Assembly: GCA_034770075.1 (NCBI GenBank)
Contig: CM068385.1
Span: forward strand, 76,252,272 to 76,316,271
DNA: 64,000 nucleotides
Direction: 5' to 3'
DNA from: Aralia elata
Taxonomy: Eukaryota > Streptophyta > Magnoliopsida > Apiales > Araliaceae
The notes under the pieces are model-generated. The model saw only the letters and a program-made list of their open reading frames with translations, searched no databases and was not told the DNA's origin. Every line of letters starts with the position of its first letter. Within the stretch, counting starts at the first letter, position 1. This document shows, in pieces, positions 12,363-25,160 of this stretch. A program made the translations under genes and the position numbers.

Positions 12363-14100
12363 ATACATATATAAGCTAAGAATATTTTCACCAATTTTAA
12401 ACCATTAAAGATGTTTTATGAATTTTAAGAAGTGACTGGTATGGAATTTTTCAAGCAAATTTTTTGTAGTGAGTTTTAATATTTAAAAATGTATAATTAA
12501 TGATTTTAAATTCGATTTGGGTGATTCTTAAGGCTAAATTGGAGTATTTGAAGTCTAGTTTTTGTTAAAATTAATTAATTTAAAAAATAATTATAAAATT
12601 AGATTGATATGGTTTATATAATGGACTGAGATCTTAAGAATAATTTGTCATATTAGAGTTTTTAGTATTTCTTGACTTTTGCTATTAAACTTTTATACTT
12701 TGGGGTATTAATAAATAATCTAAGGCGAATAATTAAGGGCACTTGAATAGGTTAAAAGTGTTTTAGAATTATTAGTTTAATTTGCATATTTAATTTGGGG
12801 TGAATATGATTAGATGGTGATTAAGATTTCGTATTTTATATTGTTGTTATTGAAGATTAAGATTTTGTGGAGTGTTCTATACATGGATTTGATTATCTGG
12901 TACGGATTTCGTACTTTGTCTTATAATTGTTGTTTTAATCTATATATCAGTTATGTAATAATTCGTCATTTGGATAAATTGTATTTTGAAACATTATTCG
13001 TTTAAGACCTTATTCGTATATTTTCGTTGACATTTGGGAGTTATTTTTCATATTTGATATCTTGAGACAGTTGATTATATTTGTATTTTGAATAATTCAA
13101 TATCATTTGAAAATAGTTATGTAAGTCTTGTGATTTGAACCCCTTCCAGCTTATATTTTGTAGTTTGATCCTTAGGGTATACTTGAGCTAACCACCTGTG
13201 GGGGTACCACAGATATGTCATCTTAACACCGGGGTGCATTCTTTTGTATGTTACTTTGGGTGTGAGTTTTGGCCATTTGATATGTTTGTTCATGATACGT
13301 ATGGGTCGACCAAGCATTTGATTTGATTTGACTTGTTTGGCGAATTAGTGACGTATGTGTCGTGTATACTATCTGGTTTGATTTGCATACATCATGGTAC
13401 CAATGTATTTTATTAGCATTTGGCTATTTCTATTTGAGCTCAGTATGAAATTGTCACCTTATAAACATTTGATTCGGCCTTATCTAGTTTGGGATCCTTT
13501 TGACTATAGTTGTCCGTTCGACAGTGTTCATCAATTGAATCTAGTTAACTAATTTTAATATACGTATAATTCGTTCGTAGTTTGTATTCGTTCAATCTTT
13601 TGACTCTTTTGGTATCATTAATATCTTGTGGTATATTTGTATATCTCTATTCGTACTGGGTATTTGGCTCATGCTATGTTTTTCTTCTGGCAAGTTTGTA
13701 AAGGTGGTTTAGGGTTTCATAAAGAGAGTTACCTTTGACGTAATAGGTTTATTTGATTTTAGGCTTTGATTATTGTGTAAATTTTTGGAGAATTGTATTT
13801 AATTCAACATTTATGGATTATCAACTTTAAATATTTTGAAGTTATTAGTATTCCGTTTACTTATTTTAAAGTTTGTTGTGCTTTGCACGTGACCTCTCCT
13901 TCCTATTCGGGAAGAAGGTATTACAATATGTATCCTTAGAATTACATTATAATACAACAAGTACTAAAAAAATAAAAATATATGACTATTATGGTTTGTC
14001 TATAAAACTTCAATTATTAACATATTTCTCTTTTCTTTTAGTAACCATAATTTTTAACATTAATCTAATTTAAGTTGCTCAATTGATATACATATATATT
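12363..14100 (+). mobile_element. right part of the split gypsy LTR
   Basis: This starts with the second ATACA copy and continues the AT-rich LTR begun near 7458. A block near 13180-13270 ('CACCTGTGGGGGTACC', 'ACACCGGGGTGC') and a GAGCTCAG box near 13436 are styles seen in gypsy LTRs. I cannot place the right end; 14100 is a guess. No coding sequence is recognised. Confidence 0.4.
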
Positions 14101-14636
14101 TTTTTAATTTTAGAATAAATTGTGAGATGACATGACACTATAATTGTTAAAAGTTGTATATTTGGAGTTTTAGCAAGAGTAAATTTTTCTTTTACTATCT
14201 CGATTAAAGATTGCATTCCCATGGTGACCACGACCCCACCAATGATCTATCTGAAGCCTGCCCTATGGTCCGAGATTTCCTTATCTTCTAACTCGGATTC
14301 CCGTCTTTCTCCAAATTCAGTCAACCAACTTAAAGAAAGTAAACCAAATTCCATGACTTTTAATTAGGGTTCAGGAGCTCACTTATGTTGACTCGCCAAA
14401 ATAATGTTTATGTTATCGAAATAAATATGTATTTAGTGATATTTTTATACTTATTCAACAATATTTTAAGATTAAAGATGATAACCTAATGGTACATATC
14501 CTTTTTTTTAGTGTACAAATTCACAGTTTCGAGTCTAACCCTCAGCTCAACATCAAAAGTATGAAGATTTCATAATTAACCCCTCAACAGCAAAAGTCTG
14601 AAACTATCATAATTAACCAATTTGCTAAATGAAGAG
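14101..14636. other. AT-rich spacer, nothing recognised
   Basis: No ORF, repeat end or RNA gene is recognisable. A slightly GC-richer patch lies near 14220-14330 without a family match. Confidence 0.4.
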
Positions 14637-15223
14637 TGTAAGACCCTGACTTTTAATTAATAAAAATTAATTTTTCTTTACATGTGTTTCTGAAACAATA
14701 AGGTGTTAAATTGATAAAAAACCTTAGAAAACGATAAAATAACCATTAAAAAACGTTGTCGGTAGAACTGTTACATTTAACAGTTAAAATACCCGACAAT
14801 AAAGGAACAGTAACGCATAGTGTCACTACAGTATTGAACCAATAATTGTCACAGTACAACGGTAATAATGGAAAGTTACGTATGTAAAAATCCGGGTACT
14901 GAAAAGTTAGACAGACTCATTAATACGTTATGTAAATAACATTGTATATATAAATATATGTGAAATTAATACATTAAATAATAATGCAAAAGATGGACAA
15001 ATATAATAATAATTATGAATAGTAAAGGAAAAGTAATATTGAAATATGAAAGTTGTGTGAAAATTATATGTGGTAGATTGAGGGTAATCTTAAAATGTGG
15101 AAGTTGTTCTAAAATTTATGTGTAGTAGATTAAAGGTATTCTTGAAATTTGAAAAATATGCTAAAGTTGATGTGTGGTAGATGTTGGTTAAGTTTTAGCT
15201 ATAAAATGGGGGTTTGGCATAAG
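14637..15223 (+). mobile_element. T-family LTR, left half (split by chromovirus)
   Basis: It begins TGTAAGACCC at 14637, the family LTR start. It has three of the U3 repeat units (near 15034, 15090, 15142) and TATAAAAT at 15200-15207, then stops at ATAAG (15219-15223), where the minus-strand chromovirus is inserted. The other half resumes at 36175. No matching TSD is seen around the whole LTR (AAGAG before, GTGTG after), so it may be an old or recombined copy. Confidence 0.75.
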
Positions 15224-17670
15224 TGTGACGCCACCCAAATTCGGGCCTACACAACCCAATTTGAGTCGCCAAAATACAAACACCGTATATAAGTTCTCCT
15301 ATTTTATAATTATTATAATGTCGTATATAGTACGACAACACACACTAAGTCTTCATTACAATTATTGCCACACTATATTACAACTTGATGAGGACTACTA
15401 CAACTACTAACTCGGATCATCATTTCATTCCTCTGTTCTTCCCACTAGCGCAATTATACTCTCATTTCCTGAAAGGAATTATGAAACAAAAGAGTGAGCT
15501 CAAATAGTCAAGTAAAGAATATCATAACTAAGATAACGAAGAATAAGTTATCATTAGTTTTCAACAATGAAAAATCAGATATTAAAAAAATGCTAGACAA
15601 CATAATTTTTTCAACAAATAACTACGGCAGAATGAACAATTCATTAGAAAAGTCAAATAGACCATAATATCTACTATCTTCTCCAATTTAAAAATTCACC
15701 ATTAAGATTTCATCAACTGTAACACCAATTGTTATGATCATACCAATCAATAATTCCTCTTTGCACCTTGGCCAAAGAGAACTTTCACCACGTATCCTTG
15801 CCACACAGGCTAAAGACACTCAACAATCATATTGTCTTTACACCCAGGCTAAAGACAATCATAACAACTTAAGTCCTGATGATTAGTACAAATAACAATG
15901 ATATAAAGGATGACCATAAATAATAAGAACAATAAGATTAAGAATAAACATTAGAAATTTATAATTTAATTTGTCCAGAGTCCAATAATGTCCAAATTAT
16001 CAACACAATATCTAGAATATCGATTCTAGTTCAAAAATAATATTTAAGGCTTACAGTTCAAATATAACGGTTAAAATTCAATAGGAAGGTTCAGGTCAAA
16101 AGATATTACATGAACCACCAACTATTAAGGAAATTCTAATCATTTCAGAAATTTTTACCGTTTAATGTTAAGGGTTGTAGAAACGAATAATAATTTCTTA
16201 CTATAGTAAGTTTAAATTTAGAGTTTGAAAGAAAATGATATCACCTACCTTAACACGTGACTAGATACTGTTTTCTGTGTAGTTGATCAACCTATATGTA
16301 TATTTATAATTAAATTAGTAATTACCATATGTAAATTTCATGGGATACACTAACTAGTATATTATAAAATCGTCAAAAGTGACTTGATAGTATAAATTTG
16401 TGTAGTATACAAAATAGTGTAGAATAAAATTCAAAATAGTTCTTAAAGGAATAAAATAATATTTCAGGAAAATCTTCTAGATCAAGCTTTTCAAAATGAA
16501 TCTTCTGAAGAAAGAGTTGTAAACACTGTGTGATGTGTGTGGGTGCTTGTGCAACTTTTATAGAAAAACTCACATAAACAATTCTTGCACTCTTACTAAT
16601 ATTCACCAATACTTAAGGTAGCCTTAGCACACTCAAAGAGATACTTACACTAAGCAATTTTTAGAAAGTGGAAGGAATGATAAGTAAGAAAGTTATGAAA
16701 CTCTTTATGTTAAGCCCTCTATTTATAGCCAAAACTTAATCAATATCTACCACACATCAATTAACCACACTTTTCACATTTCAAGATTATCTTTAATCTA
16801 TATCATCATCAATTAACCACACTTTTTACATTTCAAAATTATCTTTAATTTACACTACTCATCAATTAACCATTAATCCACCACACATTAATTATCCACA
16901 CTTTTTACATTTCAAGATTACCTTTAATCTACCGCATATTAATTATCCACATTTTTCACATTTCAAGATTACTTTTAATCTACAATATATTAATTATCCA
17001 CATTTTCACATTTCAAGATTGTATTTTTCTTTACAACTCATAATTATTATTATTATATTATCTATCTTCTGTATTAATAACTTAATGTATTAATATCACA
17101 GATATTTAAGTATACAATGTTATTTAAATAATGAGTTTATCTAACTATTTAAGACCCATGACTTTTAATTACGTAACTTTCCATTACTACCCTTGCTACG
17201 GTGATAATTATTAGTTCAATAATGTGAAATACTGTGCATTTGCTACTGTGACAATTATTGATTCAATAATGTGAAATGTTGCGCATTTGCTATTGTGACA
17301 ATTATTAGTTCAATAATATGAAATAATGTGAAATACCGTGTGTTACTATGGAATACTACGTGCTACTGTTCCTTCGTCACTGGATATTTTAACAGTTCAA
17401 GATAACAGTTCCGCCGATAATTTTTTATTAAAAAGGTTATTTCTGTCGTTTTCAGTATCCGACAATTATTTCGTTATGGAGTCTACCAATGAGTAGTTGT
17501 TTCGGCACCGTCGTACTTTACCGAATATTTCTCGACATTCTTTTTGTTTCTTATAATTTGTAAATATCATCCTTAACTTTAACTTTTTTTTATCAATTTA
17601 ACACATTACTGTTTAGAATAATATTTATAAAAAAAATTAAGTTTTATTTATTAAAATTTTGGGTCTTACA
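15224..17670 (-). mobile_element. 3' LTR of the chromovirus
   Basis: On the minus strand it runs TGTAAGACCC (17670) to GGCGTCACA (15224), 2447 bases. It has five U3 repeat units between about 17035 and 16740, a TATA box at plus positions 16720-16727 (minus TATAAATA), and the GGCGACTCAAATTGGG block near its end. It is the best complete reference copy of this LTR family in the window. Confidence 0.85.
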
Positions 17671-17671
17671 A

Positions 17672-17685
17672 CCTCCCCTTTTTAT
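17672..17685 (-). promoter_or_regulatory. polypurine tract of the chromovirus
   Basis: The minus strand reads AAAAAGGGGAGGT directly before the LTR start, preceded by the usual TTCGGGGACGAAATTTC sequence. This is the plus-strand DNA primer site. Confidence 0.8.
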
Positions 17686-17714
17686 GAAATTTCGTCCCCG
17701 AAATTGACGTACCT

Positions 17715-18732
17715 GACATTTCGAAGAGGTAAGAATACTTAGCTTTCATTTCGGATTCTAGCTCTCAGGTTATTTCCTTTATATCATGATTTCTCCATAG
17801 AACTTTGACTTGAGGTATGACCTTTGAGCGTAGAATCTGTTCCTTCGTATCCAAGATATTTACATGTACCTCCTTATACGTTAAATCCTCTGCTATCTCG
17901 TCTGGTTCCAATTCAATGATATGGTTTGGATCCTTCACATATTTACATAACATGGAAATGTAAAAAATGTTATGGATGCAAGACATGTTTGGCGGTAGAG
18001 CTAGTTTGTAGTCCACAGTTCCCATTCGGTCGAGGATTTCAAATGGGCCAATAAATTGATCAGGGTTGAGCTTTCATCTCTTTCCGACTCTCGTAACTCC
18101 TTTCCACAGAGCAACACGTAAAAATACATGGTCTCCGACATTGAATCCCTCGTCCCTTCGATGAAGATCAGCATAAATCTTTTGTCATTCTTATGCTGCT
18201 TATATTTGTTGTCGGATCATTTGGATATTTTCTATAGTTATGCATACCAACTTTAGTCCCAACAATTTTGTTTCTCTTACCTCATTCTAGCATAATGGAG
18301 AGAGACACTTTCGTCCATACAAAGCCTCGAATTGAGTCATGCATATCCTTGTTTGATAACTGTTGTTGTATGAGAATTCAACCAGGGGTAATTACTTGTC
18401 CCAACTTCCCTTGAAGTCTAGTACGCAAAGTCTCAATAGATCTTCGAGGGTCTGGATTGTCCTTTCTAACTGCCCATTCGTCTGGGGATGATATGCAGAA
18501 TTAAATCGTAGTTCAATGCCCATAGCTTTTCACAAGCTGATCTAAAATCGTGACGTGAATCTAGGGTCCCGGTCAGAAACTATGGATACTAGCATGCCAT
18601 GCAATCTCACAATCTAGTTTATGTACATACTGGCAAGACGCTCAAGTGAATAGTTTTCTCGTATGGGCAAGAAATGAGCGAACTTGGACAATTTATTTAC
18701 AATAACCCAAATTGTGTCTAAGCCTTGGGAAA
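17715..18732 (-). pseudogene. chromovirus integrase C-terminal half with chromodomain
   Basis: Minus-strand reading recovers integrase core sequence with several stops and frameshifts: 'IWVIVNKLSKFAHFLP' and 'ENYSLERLAS' around 18720-18600. The clearest stretch, 18025-17765, has 'YKLALPP' and 'IHNIFYISML', then 'ILDTKEQILRSKVIPQVKVL' and 'WRNH', the integrase C-terminus and chromodomain of Tekay/Del elements. The chromodomain normally steers integration into heterochromatin. The upper end is where an Athila-like solo LTR cuts the integrase core. Not functional. Confidence 0.8.
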
Positions 18733-21299
18733 TGTTGTTTGATTTCGGTATTGACAATTACGTATAAGTATACACGATCAACAAGTAATATAGTGATAAG
18801 TTAATAGACTCAACAACACGCTTGCGTGAGGTGGTCGTCCCGGATCATTTCTAGCAAGCTATTTGGGTAAAATTCTCTCGACATCGCAACCCAACGCCTA
18901 TAACGAGACGAAAACCTTAGTACAATCGATCAAGCAATGCGAACACATTGAATAGAACACCAATGACACCTAAACCCTGTGTTTATAATGAAATAGGAAC
19001 CTCGGTACAATTGACGATTGATGCGGTAGAAGACGCCACACACAATTATGCATTGTTGTATGATAAGTCAATAGTTGAATCTCAAAGAATAAACTAAGAA
19101 ATTACTTAGGAATTCTTCAAAGAACTAAAAGCAGAGAATAATCTCGCAATTGTATTAATAATCTGATAATAATAATGTTTACATCAGCTAATCTCTTATT
19201 TATATTAAACAAGAGAAACCCTAAACTCATAAGAAAATAAGAAATCAATATAGAATCAAATCTCTAACTAATAAGTATCCTAAATACATTATGACTGGAA
19301 AATATAGTTGATTCCCTAAAATTCCGTGCAAATTTGCGTACAAAATCTGCTATAAACGCGCTAGAGCACCGCGACCCAATGAAAGGTGCACCGCAGTTCA
19401 GAATGTTCTGTCCGTCCACTCTGCTTGCTTATTTTGATGCCTTTAATTCCCAAATTTGATCCTTTACTCCTTCCTCGCTTCCGCCATCAAACATGAACCT
19501 TTGTATAGACCAAATCATTAAGCTTAGAATCATATTCCACAATGAATGCTTTGTCATGAAGCTTGAACATCCACAATGACGCGTGATCGCTAATCTCCCA
19601 ATGGATTGAAACATAACTTTATCGAAAATTAGACAACACGAATGAACACGGATTTGTAGACTTGGCTTGAATTGATTTCGTCTTACTAAATAGATTGTAT
19701 CTAGCAATCCCAAATCATATGAATGACCCTCTCCCCATGGTCCGCTTGAATTGAGCTCCATTTCAAACATTCTTGAATAAATTTCAGCCCAATTAATTAA
19801 GATCATTTGTTGAACCCCTTGGACTTGAGTTGAGCCAATGTTGTTCGATGCAAGCCTGACCAGGATTGTATCATAAGTAGAGTGTCGATCCCACATGAAA
19901 ATATTACTAATAATTGACCAATTACTAAAATTATATCAATTTAATCTTATTTAAACCAATGAATTAAGATTATGAAATTAAATTAATTAAACTAAAATAA
20001 TAAATTACTAAGCAAGGATTAAGATCAGATTTAAAAGTTAAGATTATAATTTTCTCCAATGCCTCATTTAAATTTTTTTACTCTCTTTTCAATTAACTAA
20101 TCATAACAAATCGTTAACTAAGAATTCTGTAGTATTTATAAAACTTCTTCCGATAGTTAGATAAAAATATCCCTTCTAATTAAATCATTATATTCCTATG
20201 TGAAATAATTTAGAATAGATTCATTAAGTTCAGATTTTTGAAATACACGCGACATATAGGTATATTTCTATGCTATACACAAATCATGTTATTCAATCCT
20301 AAAAAGAATAATCTAGACGCATGTTATCATATTCAGATCTAAACCAATAATCTATCTTCAAATTTCATATAGGTTATCACAATAATTGTTGATCAGACAA
20401 TTATACATGGAGCACAAAATATGATAAACGATTAGCGTATGATCAACAGTAATAAAAAAGAGAGCAATTTAATTTAAACTAATCATTGGGTTTCATTGTA
20501 ATCTTCATTAAAAATTTAGTTCATAGCATAGCAAGGAAACATCATCAAATAAAACAACATCTTAAAGTATACAAGAATTAAAAGAAAAGAGTAGAGATAA
20601 AAATCTGTATAGATCCTCGATCTTCAAGCCCCGCCCTCAACTTTTGCTCCCTTGCGTGTTTCCTTCTTGCTCCTTCAAGATCTGATAAGCAATCCAAGCA
20701 TTCGTTGTGTTGTATATGATGTCATTCAATTATCAGCCATAAATGTGTACTTATAGCCCTATCATGCAGCTTAGTAGAAGTGGTATCCAATGCAAACTCA
20801 ACATGCCAAGGCATCCTAAGTCGGATAGGACAACAACACAAGTCAGTAAAGTCAGCCCCGCGCACCAGCCAGCGCCGCGGCGCCCAACATGCAGTGCAAC
20901 AGTGCTACCTTTCTGACTCTTCAACGCTACAATTCCCATAAACAACGCTGGCTCCCTTCCGCGCACGCTCGCGCACGCCTGCTGCCATTTGCATGCCAAT
21001 GTGCCCAACTCTCTGTCCACGCGCTAGCTTGCCGATGCCTGCCATAACTGGCGCCCCAACGCGCCTTCTTGCCGCACTGCGCACACGTCTACGCCTAGCT
21101 ATGTTGGGATGCTGCACGTCGTTGCTCATTTGTGACTCATAATGCATCACTTTTCATTCCAAACACCATTCCGAGCTTCGTTCCTTTTCCTACATTAAAA
21201 ACAAACAAAACACATAAAAAGGAACATAAAAATACCCAAGAACTCCCAATTTCATCAAGCTAAAAATATCCAATTCGTAAGTATAAAACTCACTTATCA
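18733..21299 (-). mobile_element. Athila-like solo LTR inserted in the integrase
   Basis: The minus strand starts TGATAAGTGAGTTTTATACT at 21299, close to the young Athila LTR start (TGATAAGTAGGTTTCGTACC), and ends ACAACA at 18733. Flanks are GGAAA (18728-18732) and AGAAA (21300-21304), a TSD with one mismatch. The integrase reading continues across it. Its own sequence is split by a second solo LTR at 18803-19873; without that it is about 1.5 kb, near the 1.6 kb of the full Athila LTR. The U3 holds a perfect GC palindrome (GCGCCGCGGCGC, 20872-20883) and the minus strand has TATAAG at 20751-20756. No internal genes remain. Confidence 0.75.
18803..19873 (-). mobile_element. solo LTR of family G nested inside the Athila-like LTR
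   Basis: On the minus strand it runs TGATACAATCC (19873) to GTCTATTA (18803) with TSD TAAGT at 18798-18802 and 19874-19878. Its last third closely matches the LTR at about 46.9-47.26 kb, including 'AATTCCTAAGT', 'GTGTGTGGCGTCTTC' and 'CACGCAAGCGTG'. It carries a TATAAATA box near 19205 (minus strand). The 155-codon minus ORF overlapping it is not a recognisable protein. Confidence 0.75.
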
Positions 21300-23390
21300 A
21301 GAAACCTTGGGAAGACCTATGACGAAATCCATATTGATGTGTTCTCACTTTTATTCTAGAACCTCAAGTGGTTGAAATGGACCCTTAGGTATTTAATACG
21401 CTGCCTTGACGTGTTGACACGTTAAACACCTAGAGATAAACTCTGCGATCTCCCTCTTCATATTGTTCCACCAAAACGTATGTCAAAGGTCACGATATAT
21501 TTTGGTACTTCTAGGGTAGATTGTAAACGGTGTGTTGTGTGCCTCCATCATGATTTTATATTTCAATTCAGAGTCGTTAGGGACACAAAGTCGAGAGTTG
21601 ACTCAAAATATCCCTTCCTCATTGATTCTCGCTTCTAAAATAGCCCCTTCTTGTACTTTTTTCAACATATTCACCAGTTTTTGGGTTAGTAACTTGAGGA
21701 ACTTTAATTTTATCTATTAAAACCAGTTCTACTCGTACATGTGCAATCTTCATGTGGGTACCTAGTGTCTTTAACTCTATATCTATCTTTTATAAGTCAT
21801 ACAAAATGCGCCCTTGTGTCTTCAGTATTACACTTGTACTTGCATATGATCTTTTACTTAATGCGTCACTACCGCATTCGCCTTTCAAGGGTAGTATTGG
21901 ATTGTGTGGTCGTAATCCTTTAACAGCTCAAGTCAACGCCGTTGTCGCATGTTGAGTTTCTTTTGAGTGAAGAAATATTTGAGGTTTTTATGGTCCATAT
22001 AGATCTCCATTTTCTCCCCCCGTACAAGTAGTGCTTTCAAATCTTCAATGCGAAAATGATCGCTGCCAATTCTAGATCATGAGTAGGGTAATTCTTCTCA
22101 TATTTCTTGAGTTGTCAAGAGGCATAAGCTATAACTTTTTCGTGTTGCATGAGAACGTAACCTAAACCTCTGCCTAAAGCATCGCTGTAGATGACACATT
22201 CTCCTGATCCTGATGGTATAGTCAGAACAGGTTGAAACAAGTCTCTTCTTGAGTTCTTGAAAGCTCTTCTTGCATTCTGCGTCCATTCGAATTTTGTGCT
22301 TTTTCGAGTCAGCTGAGTTAATGGAGTGGCAATTCGAGAGAATCCTTCTACGAATCTCCGATAATAACCAGCTAGGCCAAGAAAGCTCTTCAATTACTGT
22401 CTTAGGTTGCTCCCAATTTAATATTGCTTCAATCTTCGTAGGGTTAACCGATATTCCCTGTTTAGAGATCACATGCCCAATGAACGTTACTTCCTCAAGC
22501 CAAAACTCACATTTCTTCAATTTGGCATACAACTTGTTCTCACATAGCTTTTGGAGTATCAATCTCAAGTGCCGTTCATGATCCTCACAACTCTTAAAGT
22601 ATACGAGGATGTCATCAATAAAGAAAACTATAAAATGATCCAAATATTCCTTGAATATTCGGTTCATTATGTCCATGAAGGCTGTAAGAGCATTGGTTAA
22701 TCCAAAATGCATGACTAAGATTTTGTAATACCCGTATCGAGTTCTGAAGGCAGTCTTTGGAATGTTATCAGCTTTAATCTTTAACTGATGATATCCAGAA
22801 CGGAGATCAATCTTTAAAAAATATTGAGCACCTAACAACTGATTAAACAAGTCATCAATTCGAGATAACAGGTACTTATTCTTGATGGCGATATGGCTCA
22901 ACTCTCGATAGTCAATGCATAGTCTCATACTCTCGTCCTTATTCTTCACGAATAAAATAATAGCACCCCAAGGCAATGTACTCGGATGTATGAAACCAGT
23001 ATCTAACAATTCCTGTAGTTGGACTTTTAACTCTTGAAGTTCAATGGAAGTCATTCGGTATGGGGCCTTGGAAATAAGTTTAGTACCAGGTTCAAGGTCA
23101 ATACAAAATTCAATTTCACGGTCTGGGGGTAAACCAAGAAGTTTATCGGGAAACACGTCAGGGAATTCATTAATAATGGAAATATCATTCAAGTTTTACG
23201 TGTTTTTATTTAAGTCAGTGATATGGGCTAAAAAGGCTTGACATCCGCTTTTCAATAAAAGAATCGCTTTATGGCTAGAAATGACAATTATCGATTTTAA
23301 TAGTTTGGTTGGTTGAATTTTCATAACAGGTTGATTAGGTATACATGAAAACTAATGATCTTATGAAAGCAATCAATTTTAGCATGATGG
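21300..23390 (-). pseudogene. chromovirus reverse transcriptase, RNase H and integrase N-terminus
   Basis: The long minus-strand frame 23192-22098 encodes a Ty3/gypsy RT. It reads 'LPPDREIEFCIDLEPG', 'MRLCIDYRELSHIAIKNKY', 'FLKIDLRSGYHQLKI', the catalytic box 'FFIDDILVYF' and 'KCEFWLEEVTFIGHVIS'. A frameshift near 22390 moves the connection and RNase H to the frame of 22393-22115 ('FLGLAGYYRRFVEGFS', 'SGECVIYSDALGRGLGYVL'). Below about 22100 stops accumulate. The HHCC zinc-binding part of integrase is still readable near 21530-21420 ('WWNNMKREIAEF', 'CLTC'). The segment 23390-23193 holds decayed linker after the protease. The next upstream part lies beyond the Athila insertion at 35045. Confidence 0.85.
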
Positions 23391-23395
23391 GTAGT
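23391..23395. repeat. TSD GTAGT, left copy (Athila)
   Basis: GTAGT directly precedes the 5' LTR, and GTAGT at 35040-35044 directly follows the 3' LTR. The chromovirus protease-to-RT reading is continuous across the two. Confidence 0.9.
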
Positions 23396-25010
23396 TGATA
23401 AGTAGGTTTCGTACCTACTTATTGGATACTATTTGGTTTCATTTGATGCTTTTCTAATAGCTATCTAGTGTAAATTCATGCATTTCCCCTTTTCGTTCGG
23501 TTTTTGATTCACTAGCTTCATTATTCGGCTTTTGCATTGTTTTTGATAATGTTGGCTCGTGGTGTTGAGCATTTGTGGATGGGTGTTATTTGATTGTTTG
23601 TTGCTTGTGCAGGTCATAACAGTTGATGAATTTTTGCAATAGCAGCACTGCAGCAAACTGGCACCTGGCGCAGCTGCGCCCCTTTTACAAAGGGCGCCGG
23701 CGCAGCTGCGCCCATCCTGCCCATGCCATGCCACTCCTGCGCAGCTGCGCCCCTATTACAAAGGAGGGCGGCGCAGCTGCGCCTGTCGCCAGCCAGCCAT
23801 GCAACACGTTCCATCCAGCGAAGCAGCATTATCCAGAAATTATGCAATGCCAGATTTTGAGGGATCAGTGGGTTTAGCTTTTATTAGTGGGAATAATAAT
23901 AAGTCAAAAGAAGACAATTTATGCTTGTATTATTAACCAATTTTGGGAATTCATTTTAGTAGCTCTGCTCCTACACGAAATGAGAATAGTTACTGTATTC
24001 TAGCTAAAAAAGAGGAAAATCATCAGCTGAGCATAATTTGCATTTGGGAACTGAAGAATGGAGCTATATGGATGCTGAATTGGAGATTGGGAGCAAGAAA
24101 TCAACTATCTACACAACTTGGAAAATCATCAGAAGTTGCAGAACGGAACAGGGAGCTTGAATATTTTCTATTTCTGATTAATTCTTCTATTCTGTAATTA
24201 TGATGATGAACCAATTGTGCATGATGAACTCTATTATTATTATGAACTAAATCTAATTCTTGGGATTATAATGGATCTTTTGCTTGATTAAGAATTGAAG
24301 TGCTTCCTTATTTTTACTAGTTGGTTGTGAAATGAATGTCTAGCATAATCTATACTCCATGTTTAATTGCTTGATCACCAATTACTGTGATAATTTATAT
24401 GGAATTGAGAAAGGAAGTATAAATTAAGATCTCATTATGCTAGCATATGTTCATAATTATTACATTCCTCGTGAAATTATGTTTCGTGCTTAGGATAGAG
24501 ATATACCGAAGCACCATGTGTGGTCATTTGAAAACTTGTTCTTAAACCCGTTTGATTGTAATTCACATAGAAATATAGTGCGTTAGTCATCTAGGGTGTT
24601 CACATTCATTCTATCAATTGTGGATTTAATGTGATATGGGTATGGTGCATCGAGAGATGGCCATATTTTACTTTCGTGTTTTCGACCAACATTCCATAAT
24701 AACCAACTAGCAACAATAGGAAGCATGGAAATCTAAATCGGCATTAAGTGAAATTATAATCCCAAGCCTATAAAATCTGTCATTTTTACCATTAAATTTG
24801 TTTTAATTGTTTCATTAGTAATTATCAGACTATTTCATCACTAAAACCGCTTGTTTAAAGAAACCAAACTAATTACAAAATCAGTGTTTGTAGTCATAAA
24901 TGCAATTCATTTCCTCGTGGGATCGATACTTTACTTACTTTATATTACTTGTGGATCGCGTGCACTTGCATGTATGAGTTATATTTGTTATACATACAAA
25001 TATACCAACA
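23396..25010 (+). mobile_element. 5' LTR of the Athila element
   Basis: It runs TGATAAGTAGG to ATACCAACA, 1615 bases. Its U3 has two pairs of the GGCGCAGCTGCGCC palindrome at 23667-23783. No TATA box follows the palindromes closely; TATAAAAT near 24771 is a possible promoter. Short ORFs inside it (for example near 24851) recur identically in the 3' LTR and are not genes. Confidence 0.95.
23667..23783. repeat. palindrome cluster in 5' LTR (four copies)
   Basis: Copies of (G/T)GCGCAGCTGCGCC lie at 23667-23680, 23699-23712, 23738-23751 and 23770-23783. They form two pairs, each with an 18-base spacer containing TTTTACAAAGG or TATTACAAAGG. Confidence 0.95.
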
Positions 25011-25016
25011 AGTTTT

Positions 25017-25034
25017 TGGCGCCGTTGCCGGGGA
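25017..25034 (+). promoter_or_regulatory. primer binding site, tRNA-Asp type
   Basis: TGGCGCCGTTGCCGGGGA starts seven bases after the LTR end. It is the standard Athila primer site, matching the 3' end of plant tRNA-Asp as I know it. Confidence 0.9.
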
Positions 25035-25160
25035 ACTGCAATTGCGTTTATAACTTTCATCATCAATTTAAATTAGATTGGTTTTAGTTAAACAAATCTG
25101 TTCTTATCCTAGTTCTATTTTATTTTCTTCTACATTGTGATAGGTACTCTTGAGTAGTGT

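Noticed and set aside
19429..19896. 155-codon minus-strand ORF
   Set aside because: It spans the edge of a nested solo LTR and its TSD, so it crosses two unrelated elements.
23667..23783. CRISPR-like repeat-spacer reading of the palindrome cluster
   Set aside because: Plant nuclear LTR context, repeats too short, related spacers, and no cas genes.
23465..23877. Arg/Cys/Ala-rich ORFs over the LTR palindromes on both strands (and the 33492-33965 equivalents)
   Set aside because: Created by the GC-rich palindromes in several frames inside the LTR; no start context and no family.
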